A stretch of DNA of 64,000 bases. Origin: Planctomycetaceae bacterium. Its GTDB lineage: Bacteria > Planctomycetota > Planctomycetia > Pirellulales > Lacipirellulaceae. The translations under genes and the position numbers were made by a program. The notes under the pieces were generated by a model, which was not told the DNA's origin, made no database searches, and saw only the letters and a program-made list of their open reading frames with translations. The stretch covers positions 80,360 through 144,359 of the forward strand of contig PABB01000054.1 in NCBI GenBank assembly GCA_002702655.1, read 5' to 3'. How positions within the stretch are numbered: the stretch's first letter is position 1; each line of letters opens with the position of its first letter. Shown here piece by piece: positions 44,982 through 54,299 of the stretch.

Positions 44982-45896
44982 TCAGCGGCAGGTCGCAGTT
45001 GCGAAAACCATCCCTAGATTCTGAGCCCTCAGCCGAGCTGCCACGCGCTGGGCATGACGCGCCGTTCGGCAGATCGCAAAGTACGCCGACCCGCTGCCAG
45101 TCATGCAGTGGGCGACGACGTCGAGTCTCTTGCAAGCGAAACGGATGCGGCTAATTTGCTCGCACAGGCCTTCGGCGGCCGTCTGGAGTGCGTTGCGGAC
45201 CCAACGCCGCAAAGCCATCCAATCGGCCGACTGCACAGCCGCGAGCGCGGCAACCGTCGGCGCAGCCAACGCCGCGGGTGGAGTCTGATCGTGAGGCCGC
45301 AACCCCAACGCCGCAAAAGCTGCGGGAGTGGAAACGCCCTGGGTCGGTTTCACGATCACCGCCGGCAGAGCGGGGGCGCTTTCCAGTCGGTCAATCTGCT
45401 CGCCGCGGCCCCGGCACAGCGCCGTTCCCGGCGACAAGAAGAACGGCACGTCGCTCCCCAGCGACTCGGCGAGCGGCCGCAGCCGTGAGTCCGGCAGGTG
45501 AAGCCCCCAGGCTCGATTGGCCAGCCGCAGCGCTGCCGCCGCGTCGCTGCTGCCGCCCCCCAACCCGGCCGCCGCGGGGATCCGCTTGTGCAGCATGAAT
45601 TCGCCATGCGGCTCGACTCCAGCCGCTTCGGCCAAGCCGTGAAGAGCCTGGCAGACCAGATTCTCGGGGCCGTCGGGAACGCTCGGCAACCCAGGCGCCG
45701 CGGAGCAAGTGAAACCCCAGCGCCGTCGCCCTGGAGCCGCGGGACGAAACGACAGCCGATCGTACAACGCGACCGGCGACATAATGGTCTCCAATTCGTG
45801 GAAACCATCGTTCCGACGGCCAAGGATGCGGAGGGTCAAGTTGACCTTGGCGGGCGCAAAGACCTGCCAGGTCGCTCCCTTCCTGCGGGCGAACAT
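44982..45896 (-). CDS. ispE: 4-(cytidine 5'-diphospho)-2-C-methyl-D-erythritol kinase
   Basis: 304 residues. IspE is a GHMP kinase that phosphorylates CDP-methylerythritol in the MEP isoprenoid pathway. It has [24 protein letters not shown] (16-39), the GHMP motif [14 protein letters not shown] (107-120) and a C-terminal GSGSAYF. The order ispE then spoVG, 28 bp apart on the same strand, resembles the linkage known in firmicutes. No other MEP gene was seen. Confidence 0.94.
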   Translation of the reverse strand: MFARRKGATWQVFAPAKVNLTLRILGRRNDGFHELETIMSPVALYDRLSFRPAAPGRRRWGFTCSAAPGLPSVPDGPENLVCQALHGLAEAAGVEPHGEFMLHKRIPAAAGLGGGSSDAAAALRLANRAWGLHLPDSRLRPLAESLGSDVPFFLSPGTALCRGRGEQIDRLESAPALPAVIVKPTQGVSTPAAFAALGLRPHDQTPPAALAAPTVAALAAVQSADWMALRRWVRNALQTAAEGLCEQISRIRFACKRLDVVAHCMTGSGSAYFAICRTARHAQRVAARLRAQNLGMVFATATCR

Positions 45897-46401
45897 CGAT
45901 GTGCGCCTTCAGTTGCGCGGCTGCCGTAGATCGGGAACAGCCTGGTTACGGCTCAACCAGGGATCTGCGGCGTTGTCAGACTGCGCGCGGCGGCATCGAC
46001 GATGGCGCTGCGGGACAGTCGGCATTTCAATTGCCGCCGTTGGGCAATTGCACACTCAATGCTGTCGATCGGAGTCATGTTTCACGAATTGAAGCTGGAA
46101 GTCCGCAGCAGCCTCGAAGCCCCGAACCGATCCCGCGATCCGCAGCGCGCCGGGGAGAATTCCTAACCTCAATTCGCACGGGATTTTAGCGCTTCTGCCA
46201 GCATGGGTCAACATTTCCTAGGCCGCGACCGTAGGCACTTTGCCCCTTCGTGCGTGGGGTTATACGGGTCAGGGCAACTTGCGCAATTCGCGTACGCAAG
46301 CTACATTCTTTCAGCGATCGCAACGGGAACACCCCGCCCACTGGCGAAAGCCATTTCACCCAAACTCGCTAAACTGCCTCCTCGTCGGGAGTAACGCTGC
46401 C
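45897..46401. other. 505-bp divergent region, ispE and DUF368 gene
   Basis: No coding sequence. CAATTGCC (46028-46035) and GGCAATTG (46043-46050) form an 8-bp dyad with a 7-base centre. CTTGCG/CGCAAG arms lie near 46278-46300, just before a weak -10-like TACATT. Otherwise AT-richer than neighbours, with nothing I can name. Confidence 0.45.
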
Positions 46402-47373
46402 TTGATTCGCCCTGAACCTCGCGACGCCCTGATGGTCCTCCGCGGCTTCCTCATGGGCAGTGCCGACATCGTACCCGGCGTTTCCGGCGGTACGGTTGCA
46501 CTGATCGTCGGGATTTACGAGCGCCTGGTCACTGCAATCAGCCGTTTCGACGGGGAACTGGTCAAGTTGCTGCTCGCCCGCGACCTTCGTGGCGCCGCAG
46601 CCCGCGTCGACTTGCGGTTTCTCGCGTTCCTGGGAATCGGAATCGCCGCGGGAATTGCCGCGCTGGCCTCCTCGATGGAATATCTGCTGACCGAGCAGCG
46701 CACTTTCACGCTCGCAGTCTTCTTTGGGCTGATCTTGGCTTCCACGATTCTGGTCGCCCGCATGGTCGCGGCGGATCAGGGGGGCGTTCCCGTCGCTCGG
46801 TGGCTCGCCGGGCTCGTTGCCGCGGGGTTTGCCTTCTGGCTGGTGGGGCACGACCAACTCGGCGGGTACGACCACCTCGCCTATTACTTCGTCTGCGGCA
46901 TGTTCGCCATCTGCGCGATGATCCTGCCGGGGATCAGCGGAGCCTACATCCTGTGGATGCTGGGCGCATACGAGCACGTGACCAGCATTATCAAGAATGC
47001 CGTCCATTTCCAATTCACCATCCGCGACGCCACGGTCCTGGCGGTCTTTGCCTGCGGCTGCGCGGTGGGCCTCATTGGCTTTGCCAAAGTGCTGCGGTGG
47101 CTGCTCTCGAAAGCTCACGCGCTGACGATGGCCGTGCTGTGCGGCTTCATGGCCGGGTCGCTGCGGAAGGTCTGGCCGTTCCAGGTGGAAACCACCGTGG
47201 GAGTCGAGGAACTCAAGCACAAGCGTTTCAAGAACGTCATGCCCGCAGAGATCGACTCGACGGCCATCGCCTGCCTTGCGCTGGCGATCGGCGCCATGGC
47301 GGCGGTGTTGACGATCGAGTGGTGGGCGACGCGGAGGCTCAAAGCAGACGCCGCGGCAACGCCGTCAGGTTGA
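46402..47373 (+). CDS. DUF368 membrane protein
   Basis: 323 residues if started at TTG 46402, which has GGGAG about ten bases ahead; an ATG at 46432 would be ten residues shorter. The family hallmark RGFLMGSADIVPGVSGGTVALIVGIYERL is at the start. Eight or so membrane segments follow, including SISGAYILWMLGAYEHV. Some DUF368 proteins have been reported as undecaprenyl-phosphate flippases; that function is from memory and is not shown here. It runs convergent with tmk, the stop codons overlapping by nine bases. Confidence 0.88.
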   Translation: MIRPEPRDALMVLRGFLMGSADIVPGVSGGTVALIVGIYERLVTAISRFDGELVKLLLARDLRGAAARVDLRFLAFLGIGIAAGIAALASSMEYLLTEQRTFTLAVFFGLILASTILVARMVAADQGGVPVARWLAGLVAAGFAFWLVGHDQLGGYDHLAYYFVCGMFAICAMILPGISGAYILWMLGAYEHVTSIIKNAVHFQFTIRDATVLAVFACGCAVGLIGFAKVLRWLLSKAHALTMAVLCGFMAGSLRKVWPFQVETTVGVEELKHKRFKNVMPAEIDSTAIACLALAIGAMAAVLTIEWWATRRLKADAAATPSG

Positions 47374-47982
47374 GGCGCCCAGAATCCGCGCGGCGATGGT
47401 CGTGATCTCGGCATGCACCTGGTCGATCGTGCGAGCCGCATCGATGACGTGCACGCCGGCGCCCATATGCCGCGCCTCGGTCAGAAACCCTTCGCGGAGT
47501 CGCTGCCGGTAGTCGTCGCCGCGCCGCTCCATCCGATCCAGTTCGCGGTCCAGTCGCCCATGCGCTGCTGCCGGATCCAGGTCCAGCAAAAACGTGCAGT
47601 CGGGCGTCACGCCATCGGTGGCGACGGCGCCGACGGCTCGCACGGCCTCCACGGCCAACCCGCCGGCGTGTCCCTGGTAGACGACGTTCGCCAGCAGGTA
47701 ACGATCGGACACGACAGTGCGCCCCGCGGCGAGCGCGGGGCGAATGACCTCCTCGACCAGCTGCGCCCGCGCGGCCATGTACAGCAGCATTTCGCTGCGT
47801 GCGGCGATGGGCGTCTCGTCGCCGCTGTCGAGCAAGATTTCGCGCACCCGCTCGCCCAACGGCGTGCTACCCGGATCGCGGCAGACGATCGGCTCGACAC
47901 CGCGTTGCCGGAGCCACTCGCCGAACAGTTCCAGCTGCGTCGACTTGCCGCCGCCATCGATGCCATCGAACGAGAAAAACAC
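47365..47982 (-). CDS. tmk: Thymidylate kinase
   Basis: 205 residues from the GTG at 47982; no nearer ATG exists. It has the P-loop FDGIDGGGKSTQ (5-16), the DR(Y/H) motif in VVSDRYLLANVVYQG, and a LID region with RLDRELDRMERRGDDYRQRL. It converts dTMP to dTDP. The WYL regulator gene lies 126 bp upstream with a hairpin between. Confidence 0.93.
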   Translation of the reverse strand: MFFSFDGIDGGGKSTQLELFGEWLRQRGVEPIVCRDPGSTPLGERVREILLDSGDETPIAARSEMLLYMAARAQLVEEVIRPALAAGRTVVSDRYLLANVVYQGHAGGLAVEAVRAVGAVATDGVTPDCTFLLDLDPAAAHGRLDRELDRMERRGDDYRQRLREGFLTEARHMGAGVHVIDAARTIDQVHAEITTIAARILGAST

Positions 47983-48054
47983 GGCGAATGGTGTTCCTGG
48001 GGCCGAAACGCAGACACGAATTTGCCAGCGCCACGTCGCGCTCGCGAGGCCCCA

Positions 48055-48114
48055 ATTTAGCCGCGGGGCTCGCCCCGCGCATACCCCCGCGCGGGACAAG
48101 CCCCGCGGCTAAAT
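48055..48114. repeat. Hairpin overlapping the WYL-regulator stop codon
   Basis: Perfect 16-bp arms at 48055-48070 and 48099-48114, with inner GCGGGGC/GCCCCGC pairing in the loop. The stop codon of the WYL gene (48109-48111) is inside the right arm. Placed between that gene and tmk, it may reduce read-through. Confidence 0.8.
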
Positions 48115-49083
48115 CTCAAAGTACGTGCCATACATGTTCTTCACCCGCGCCGCCACCAGCCGCCGCAGCTTCGCCGGCTGCAACACCTCGACCTGATCGC
48201 CGTAGCCAAGAATCCACCAGGCAATCTCGTTGAGCCCCGACACCTGAGCGCGGAAATCGAGCGCCCCGTCCTCACGAAACTCCGTCTGCTGCGTCTTGTG
48301 CCACTGCACCTCCGCGACGTTGTGGGCCACCAGCGGCGCGAAACGCAGGTGGACCCGGTGGTCCGGTCCGGATTCGGGGATCATGTTCCACGCGTTGCCC
48401 AGATAGCGTTCCAGACTGAACCCGCGCGGCCGGGCGAACTCCTGCCGGGTCGGCTCCAACGTCGTAATGCGGCTGAGATTGAAAGTCCGCGGCCCGCGGT
48501 GCAGAGAGCTGCGACCCACCACGTACCAACTGTGCCGGTTGAACAGCAACTGGTAGGGCCGCAAGCGCGTGCGGATCGTCTCCCACTCGGTCAAGCTGGC
48601 GTAGTCGATGATCACCACGCGCCGCGACGCGATCGAGTCGACCAACTGCTCGTAAATCTCTTGCTTGCCGGTGAGCGGATCGTACGGGTTGATGCGAAAC
48701 TGGATCGCCCGGGCGATCGTCTGCATTTCCTCGCGCAGTTGCGCCGGGAGATTGCCCTCCAGCTTCAATGCTGCCGCTCGCGCCGGTCCCAGGAACGGCA
48801 CGCGGCCTTCGTCGCCCAGTTGCTTGGCCAGGGCGATCAGGCTGAGCGCCTCGGCCGCGGTGAAGTTGACGGGCGGCAGGAAGTGGGCGCCCGCCAGGGC
48901 GTACCGCTTGCTGTCATTGTCGAACGCAATCGGAACGCCCGCTTGCTTGAGCGTTTCCAAGTCGCGGAAGATCGTGCGCCGGCTTACGCCGCACGCGGCC
49001 GCCAATCGATCCGGACTATCGCCCGCGCCCGCCTGCAACGCTTGCAGCAGCTTGATCAGTCGCGTGACCCGATTGATATTCAT
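48109..49083 (-). CDS. HTH-WYL domain transcription regulator
   Basis: 324 residues from the ATG at 49083. N-terminal winged HTH (RLIKLLQALQAGAGDSPDRLAAACGVSRRTIFRDLETL, about 8-45), then a WYL ligand-binding domain with WYVVGRSSLHRGPRTFNLSRI in the middle and a C-terminal extension typical of the PafB-like type. Its first 68 bases overlap the end of the TolC-like gene in another frame, so coupling is likely. Target genes are unknown; the TolC gene is a plausible one. Confidence 0.9.
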   Translation of the reverse strand: MNINRVTRLIKLLQALQAGAGDSPDRLAAACGVSRRTIFRDLETLKQAGVPIAFDNDSKRYALAGAHFLPPVNFTAAEALSLIALAKQLGDEGRVPFLGPARAAALKLEGNLPAQLREEMQTIARAIQFRINPYDPLTGKQEIYEQLVDSIASRRVVIIDYASLTEWETIRTRLRPYQLLFNRHSWYVVGRSSLHRGPRTFNLSRITTLEPTRQEFARPRGFSLERYLGNAWNMIPESGPDHRVHLRFAPLVAHNVAEVQWHKTQQTEFREDGALDFRAQVSGLNEIAWWILGYGDQVEVLQPAKLRRLVAARVKNMYGTYFEI

Positions 49084-51487
49084 GCAAGGCGGTCGGAACG
49101 TACCCCGACGGCGCGACGGCCGCCGCGGGTGCAGGGTTGGCAAACGGGTTGTCGGCTCGATAGTTGGCGGCGCCCTGCGGTGCGGCAGCGTCGCTGCTCC
49201 AGGCCGTCGAGTCGCCACGGAACGGGTTCACCGCCGCGCCCGCCTGCGGCGCCGTCAGCGGTGCGTCGGCCGGCAACTCCTGCACGGCCGAGGCCGGCAC
49301 GACGCTGCGGTCGATCGGCGGCAGCTCGACCGACGGCAAGGGCCGCACCAGCGAACTGGTGGCGTCGCCGGCCGGATTGGTCAACTCGGGCGTCGACTGG
49401 TCGCCGGGCGCGGGGATCTCCTCGACCGGCGGCTGCACGTTCTCCACCGGACCTTCCAGCACGCCGTGCGGAACCACTTCCCCGGTATTGTTGCCACCCG
49501 CCTGACCGTAGGGGCCGCGGCTGATCACGCTGGGCCGGGTGAATCCGTAGTCCAGATAGGTGCTGGCGTCGCGCTGGCGAGCCCGCCGCAGGGCGTCGAA
49601 ATACGCCTTGCCGGGCCAGGGGCCTTCGGACAAGTAGACGCCATTGTACTCTAGCAAAGACCCCTTGCGCCAGTGGACCCGCATAATCGCCCGGTTGTAG
49701 TCAACCAGCGAGCGGAAATAGGCGCTCTCCGCCTCCGCCCGACGCCGCTGGGCGTCGAGCAAAAAGTCCAGCGTCTGCCGGCCGACATCGTACAGCGCCT
49801 GCCGCGCTTCCACCTCGTCGCCCGCGGCGACGCGGCGGTTGAAATTGGTCTGCGCGACGGCGTAATTCAAGTCCAGATCGCGAATTGCGTCGGAAAGCTG
49901 GTGAGAAATACCCAACTCCAGGTCCTGCAGCACGGCGCGCTCGCGGGCCAGCAACAATTGGTGGTGCCGGACGCCCGACATCGCCTGCCGGAAGCCAAGC
50001 GGCATGGTGAAGTTCACGCCCAACTGCCATTCCTGAAAATCGCCGTTGGTCAGCACTTCCCACGCGTTGGAGCCGTCGGCGAAGGGCGACAGGCCGTTTC
50101 CGCTGGAGTTGATCAGCTTGTCGCCGGCGCCCAGCCAGCGATAGGTGCCCGACACGTCCAACCGGGGCAGCATGTGATTCTTCGCGGCGATGAGTTCCAG
50201 TTCGCGGCGCTTGACCTGCCACTTTTGCTTCCGCAGTTCGCTGCGCCGCACGAGCGACTCGGCGTGAATCGCGGCCCACTCGAAGTGCACCTGGGCCGTG
50301 GTTAGGTCGTCGCTGGGGCGAATCAACCGCCCGTCACTGGCGGCCAGGCCCATGACATACCGCAACCGGTTCTCCTGCCGGTAGAGCGTGGTCAGCGCCG
50401 TCTCGACCTGCGAACGGAACAGGAAGTACTGCGACCGTGCCTGGGCTTCCTGGTCGGCCTCGCCGCCGGATTGGCCGGCCCGCTGCAACGCTTTGACCCG
50501 CTGCCAAGTGACCAACGCACTGTCGCGGCCGATCTTGCGCGCTTCCAGATCGCGATAGGCGTAGTAGAGTTCCCAGTACGCTTCTTCCACGTCCTTCATG
50601 AAGTCCCGCACGCCGATCTCAAAATCGGTCAGCGACACGTCGTGGCGGATGCGGGCGATCATCACGCCGTCGATGTTGTTCAAGAAGCCGCTCTGCGACT
50701 GCTGAAACGTCTGCGGCCCGGCAATTCGGTTGTACTGCGTGCCGGCGCCCTGCAACAACGGGCGGTTGAATCCGGCTTCCAGATTGACGTTCCAGTCGCT
50801 GGGCTGGATGCGGCTGCCGTTGTTGTTTTGGTCGTAAGCGTAGTTGTTGTTGAATGTGAACGTCGAACCGTCGGCCGTGTTCTTGGTGATGCCGATGTTG
50901 CCCTGCCCGATGTCCTGCCGGAACTGCGGGGCGAAGAAGTCGGGAATCGCCGCCAGCCCGAAGTTCTGCGGGCGGTCGTTGTATTGCCACAGCAGGCTCG
51001 AGTTGAGCTGGGCGTCGAACTCGGCCAGGGCCGCCTCGACGCCGGTGCCGCTGAACTGGCTGCCGGTGCCGGTTCCTGGGCCGCTCTCGACCAGCGCCGG
51101 GTCGTAGGTGGTCGCCACGTTGGCCGTCTGGCTGGTGATGATGTCGGGCGTGCTGGTCGCGATATTCTGCCCGGCATCGGTGATCCGCCCGCCCAGGCTG
51201 CGAATCACCTGGCTGTTCTCCAGAGCGATGCGGGTCGCCTCCTCCAGCGACAAATCCCAGAACGTGTAGTCCTCGAAATTCTCCAGCGTCAGCGGCGCCT
51301 GGCAGGCGGTCGCCTCGACCAGCGGCTCGGTGCAGACCTCGGGGTATTCGATCGCCGTCGCCACGTCCATGTAGTGCGAGAGATCGCCGTCTTCGCGGAA
51401 GAAGAACGGCTGAGTCGGCTGGCAACCGCTGGCAAAGGTCAGCAGGCACAGCCACACGCAGATGTATTTGCGAAGCAGGCGGTTCAT
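49016..51487 (-). CDS. TolC-like outer-membrane efflux lipoprotein
   Basis: 823 residues from the ATG at 51487, with lipobox FASG-C22. Two outer-membrane-efflux repeats of long helices and beta strands follow (for instance LSLEEATRIALENSQVIRSLGGRITDAGQNIATS, and the second LQDLELGISHQLSDAIRDLDLNYAVAQTNFNRRVAAGDEVEARQALYDVG). It is much longer than E. coli TolC (about 470) because of loops rich in Gln/Asn/Ser and a 150-residue Pro/Ala-rich tail. No RND or MFP partner gene is adjacent. Signal-lipidated OM channels of this kind are common in planctomycetes. Confidence 0.88.
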   Translation of the reverse strand: MNRLLRKYICVWLCLLTFASGCQPTQPFFFREDGDLSHYMDVATAIEYPEVCTEPLVEATACQAPLTLENFEDYTFWDLSLEEATRIALENSQVIRSLGGRITDAGQNIATSTPDIITSQTANVATTYDPALVESGPGTGTGSQFSGTGVEAALAEFDAQLNSSLLWQYNDRPQNFGLAAIPDFFAPQFRQDIGQGNIGITKNTADGSTFTFNNNYAYDQNNNGSRIQPSDWNVNLEAGFNRPLLQGAGTQYNRIAGPQTFQQSQSGFLNNIDGVMIARIRHDVSLTDFEIGVRDFMKDVEEAYWELYYAYRDLEARKIGRDSALVTWQRVKALQRAGQSGGEADQEAQARSQYFLFRSQVETALTTLYRQENRLRYVMGLAASDGRLIRPSDDLTTAQVHFEWAAIHAESLVRRSELRKQKWQVKRRELELIAAKNHMLPRLDVSGTYRWLGAGDKLINSSGNGLSPFADGSNAWEVLTNGDFQEWQLGVNFTMPLGFRQAMSGVRHHQLLLARERAVLQDLELGISHQLSDAIRDLDLNYAVAQTNFNRRVAAGDEVEARQALYDVGRQTLDFLLDAQRRRAEAESAYFRSLVDYNRAIMRVHWRKGSLLEYNGVYLSEGPWPGKAYFDALRRARQRDASTYLDYGFTRPSVISRGPYGQAGGNNTGEVVPHGVLEGPVENVQPPVEEIPAPGDQSTPELTNPAGDATSSLVRPLPSVELPPIDRSVVPASAVQELPADAPLTAPQAGAAVNPFRGDSTAWSSDAAAPQGAANYRADNPFANPAPAAAVAPSGYVPTALHEYQSGHATDQAAASVAGGRGR

Positions 51488-51904
51488 GACGCTGGTGTTC
51501 TCTCGCTGGGAGGCGGTCGCCTCGGGCCGAGAGCCCGCGCGGCCGCGTTGGTTGCGCGCTGCCACGAACTGCCGGCCGCGCCCCGGCGCAATCTGCGCGC
51601 CGACGCTGCTGCAATTCGTCGCACGACGGGGCAAGCGCCCCTGGTGTCCCCCCGGACGAGAACTCCGCTAGCACGGGGCGAGGGCTATGACAGCACGCGC
51701 GCAGCGCAGACGGAGTATTCCGCACAATGGTTATCGTCCGCCCAATCGGCAAACTTTGGCATCACCGCGAGAAAGCGGCAGAAGTGTGACCGCTGCATTG
51801 CTAGCAGCGGCGCTGGTCACCTGTCCGTTGTCCGTTGTCCGTTGATGAGGGTGGCTGCCGGCCAGTTGCTCGCAACTGACAACTGACCAGGGACAACTGA
51901 CGAA
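51488..51904. other. 417-bp region with heptad repeats
   Basis: Between the 759-residue protein's 3' end and the TolC-like start. It holds the tandem heptads at 51824-51900 and no supported gene. Confidence 0.5.
51824..51900. repeat. Heptad tandem repeats in opposite orientations
   Basis: Three units of TCCGTTG (51824-51844) and, 28 bases on, four units of CAACTGA with one degenerate (51873-51900). The reverse complement of the second unit differs from the first by one base, so they pair as imperfect arms. Similar short tandem tails are known in cyanobacteria and planctomycetes. Confidence 0.8.
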
Positions 51905-54184
51905 CTACGGCAACCGCCACGCCAGCGTCAGCCAATGCCCGTCGCTGCGCAGCTCGACCAGCCGCAGGCGCCCCAGATTGGGGATTTCGATCGGCGGGAT
52001 GTCGATCTTGGCGGGGAAGCCCTGCCCCGCCTCGGCCCGGGCGGTCAAATTCTTGGCCAGAGTGTTGCGAAACGCCGAGTCGCGGCCCGCCATCCGCCGG
52101 TCCCAGGCCGGGTCGAACCCGGACGGCAACGCCTCAATGTCGCCGGTCCGCACCAACACGACGCGGTCGCCGGCCTGCTCGACGCGGTAGCGGATCAGGA
52201 TGTCCCAATTTCGATATTCGTCCTCCTCGGAAGCCAGCAGGGCCGCTCTCAGACGGACGTGCAGCTGGCCGTCGACGAACGTGACGCCGATCGGCGCTTC
52301 GCTGTTGAACGTCAGCGACCACGGCCGAAACGGCGGCGTCGCGCGGTCGTCGTCGCCCGCCGCATCGCCGTCGGCCCCGTCGACGTTTTCCAGGCTGGGG
52401 CCCACGGCCGCCGGCGGCGCGGTCTGGGGCGTGGCCTCAGGCGGCTTGGCGGTGGCCGCTTTCTTCAGCCATGGCGGGGCGTCGCCCGTGATCGTCATCG
52501 GCGCGTCGGCCGCGTCCTGCCCCAACTTCACGCCGCCCAGCGCGACCGCCAGATAGTTGTCGACCGCCGACTCGTGCAACCGCAGCGTCAGATCGTGGCC
52601 TGCGGGAGTCGCCGGGGCGGGCCCGTCGGCCCCCAACTGATCCCGGCGCGCCAGCGCCGCGGCAATGTTGAGGTCCGTCGCCGTGCTGGCCATGTGCAGG
52701 ATCTCGGGGAAGAAGCCCTGCCGCACCAGCGGCGTGCGAACCTTGCTTTCATAGCTGGCGCGTCCCTCGGCCACGGCGGCCGCCAACTCCGCGTCGAAAC
52801 TCTCCCGCAGCTGCTCCGCGGCGTTGCGCGCGCCGACGCGCTCCGAGTCGCCCTGGCTTTCGCCGGCCCGTTTCCACGCGATCCGCTCGATCAGCTTGTG
52901 GGCGAAGCGACCGCCGGTCTTGGTGATCGAGTGAATCTGCGAATTCGTCTCGGCATCGGTCACGGCCGCGCCGGTCACGAAACCGGCATCGCTGAAGTGG
53001 ACGCGTTTGACCGCCGACAGCGCCGTGGTCGACGTGCTGCGAATCCGCACCGGATCGTGATAACCATTCGTGCGGGCGTAGGCGTTGCCGTCGAACCGCG
53101 CCACCAGCGCGATCGCGTCCGGCCAAGGAACCAGTTCGAAGCGCACGGTCGCCAGCGTACGCGACTGCCCCAGAATATGCGTCCCCAAAATGCACTGATC
53201 GACGGGCCGCGTCTGGTCGACCGGCTCGCGGGGAATCGCGTTGACGAAGTCGCCCGAGACGGTGGCGTACAAATTCGGCTGCGCGTACTTGCTGCGGACC
53301 GCGGCAACTAACTCGGGCGAGTCGCCCAACTGATCGACCGCGCCCAACACCCGGCTGGCCAGCCACGGCGTTTCGGTCGTGCGCTGCTGCCCCAGCCGCT
53401 CCAATTGCGTGGCCAATCCGTCCAGGAGCCGCGCGTAGTCCTCGCTGGGGTCGCGTCCCCCTGCGGCGGCCGACCGCCAAGGGGCGACCGCGCGGTACTC
53501 GTCGAGCGCGTCGCGGAACCGTCGGAACTCGGGCAGCTCCAGCCCCGGGTGGTTGGCGTACAGGCGGTCGCTCACTTCGGCCAGAGAGGCAAGTTGGCGA
53601 CGCGTCGGCAACTGTTCCCCCGCCAGCACCGGCTCCAGCCGCCCCCAATCAAGATAAGCCCGCCAGGAATCCGCTTGAGAGCCCAGTCGCATCAGCAGTT
53701 CATCGGCCGTCTGTTGGACGCGACGGCGCGCCTGTTGCTCCTGCTCGGCGGTGACCGGGCGGAAGTCGCCGGCTGAAGCTTTCGCCAGCGCGACGATGTC
53801 GCCCCCCGCGGCGATGCGGCTTTTCAGCGTCCGCTGCCACTGCGCCAGGGCGTCGCGGACCGCGACGAAGCGCTGCAACTGCAATCCGTCGGCAGCGCTG
53901 CGATAGCGGTTCAGCACGCTGCCAATCGCGGCGGGGTCGGCCTCGGCGCCGGCCGCGAGTTGCTCCTCCAGCACGTCGTGGCGGAGGTAGCGATCCCAGC
54001 GCGCCGCCTTGGCGTCGTCGCCAATCCACGTGCGCAGCTCGGCCAGCGCCGTCGCCACGCGGTTCGCTGCGGGAGAAAGAGAATCGGCCGCGGCCCGACC
54101 GCCATCAGCGATGGCGACGATCACCAGTGCCGAGACCAGCCAGCCGGTCAAAATCCTACGCCGCGTCCGTAGCAGCACCTGCAT
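51905..54184 (-). CDS. Large exported protein, unknown
   Basis: 759 residues with an N-terminal signal or anchor (hydrophobic about 12-26). The first half is helical with many Arg/Leu/Glu (AELRTWIGDDAKAARWDRYLRHDVLEEQL and so on). The second half has strands (TRPVDQCILGTHILGQSRTLATVRFELVPWPDAIALVARFDGNAYARTNGY) and a long Pro/Ala linker before a last domain. No catalytic motif is recognised. It follows the 548-residue protein gene by about 115 bp on the same strand, so the two may form an operon. Confidence 0.8.
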   Translation of the reverse strand: MQVLLRTRRRILTGWLVSALVIVAIADGGRAAADSLSPAANRVATALAELRTWIGDDAKAARWDRYLRHDVLEEQLAAGAEADPAAIGSVLNRYRSAADGLQLQRFVAVRDALAQWQRTLKSRIAAGGDIVALAKASAGDFRPVTAEQEQQARRRVQQTADELLMRLGSQADSWRAYLDWGRLEPVLAGEQLPTRRQLASLAEVSDRLYANHPGLELPEFRRFRDALDEYRAVAPWRSAAAGGRDPSEDYARLLDGLATQLERLGQQRTTETPWLASRVLGAVDQLGDSPELVAAVRSKYAQPNLYATVSGDFVNAIPREPVDQTRPVDQCILGTHILGQSRTLATVRFELVPWPDAIALVARFDGNAYARTNGYHDPVRIRSTSTTALSAVKRVHFSDAGFVTGAAVTDAETNSQIHSITKTGGRFAHKLIERIAWKRAGESQGDSERVGARNAAEQLRESFDAELAAAVAEGRASYESKVRTPLVRQGFFPEILHMASTATDLNIAAALARRDQLGADGPAPATPAGHDLTLRLHESAVDNYLAVALGGVKLGQDAADAPMTITGDAPPWLKKAATAKPPEATPQTAPPAAVGPSLENVDGADGDAAGDDDRATPPFRPWSLTFNSEAPIGVTFVDGQLHVRLRAALLASEEDEYRNWDILIRYRVEQAGDRVVLVRTGDIEALPSGFDPAWDRRMAGRDSAFRNTLAKNLTARAEAGQGFPAKIDIPPIEIPNLGRLRLVELRSDGHWLTLAWRLP

Positions 54185-54299
54185 CGATCAGCCCTGGGTC
54201 GTGTGGAATCGGTCGCGCCCTGCACCGGCCCGCGGCCGCCAGGAGGACCCATTTTACCCAGCCGGCAGGGTTTTTGCGAACGCTCCCAGGCACTCCAAT

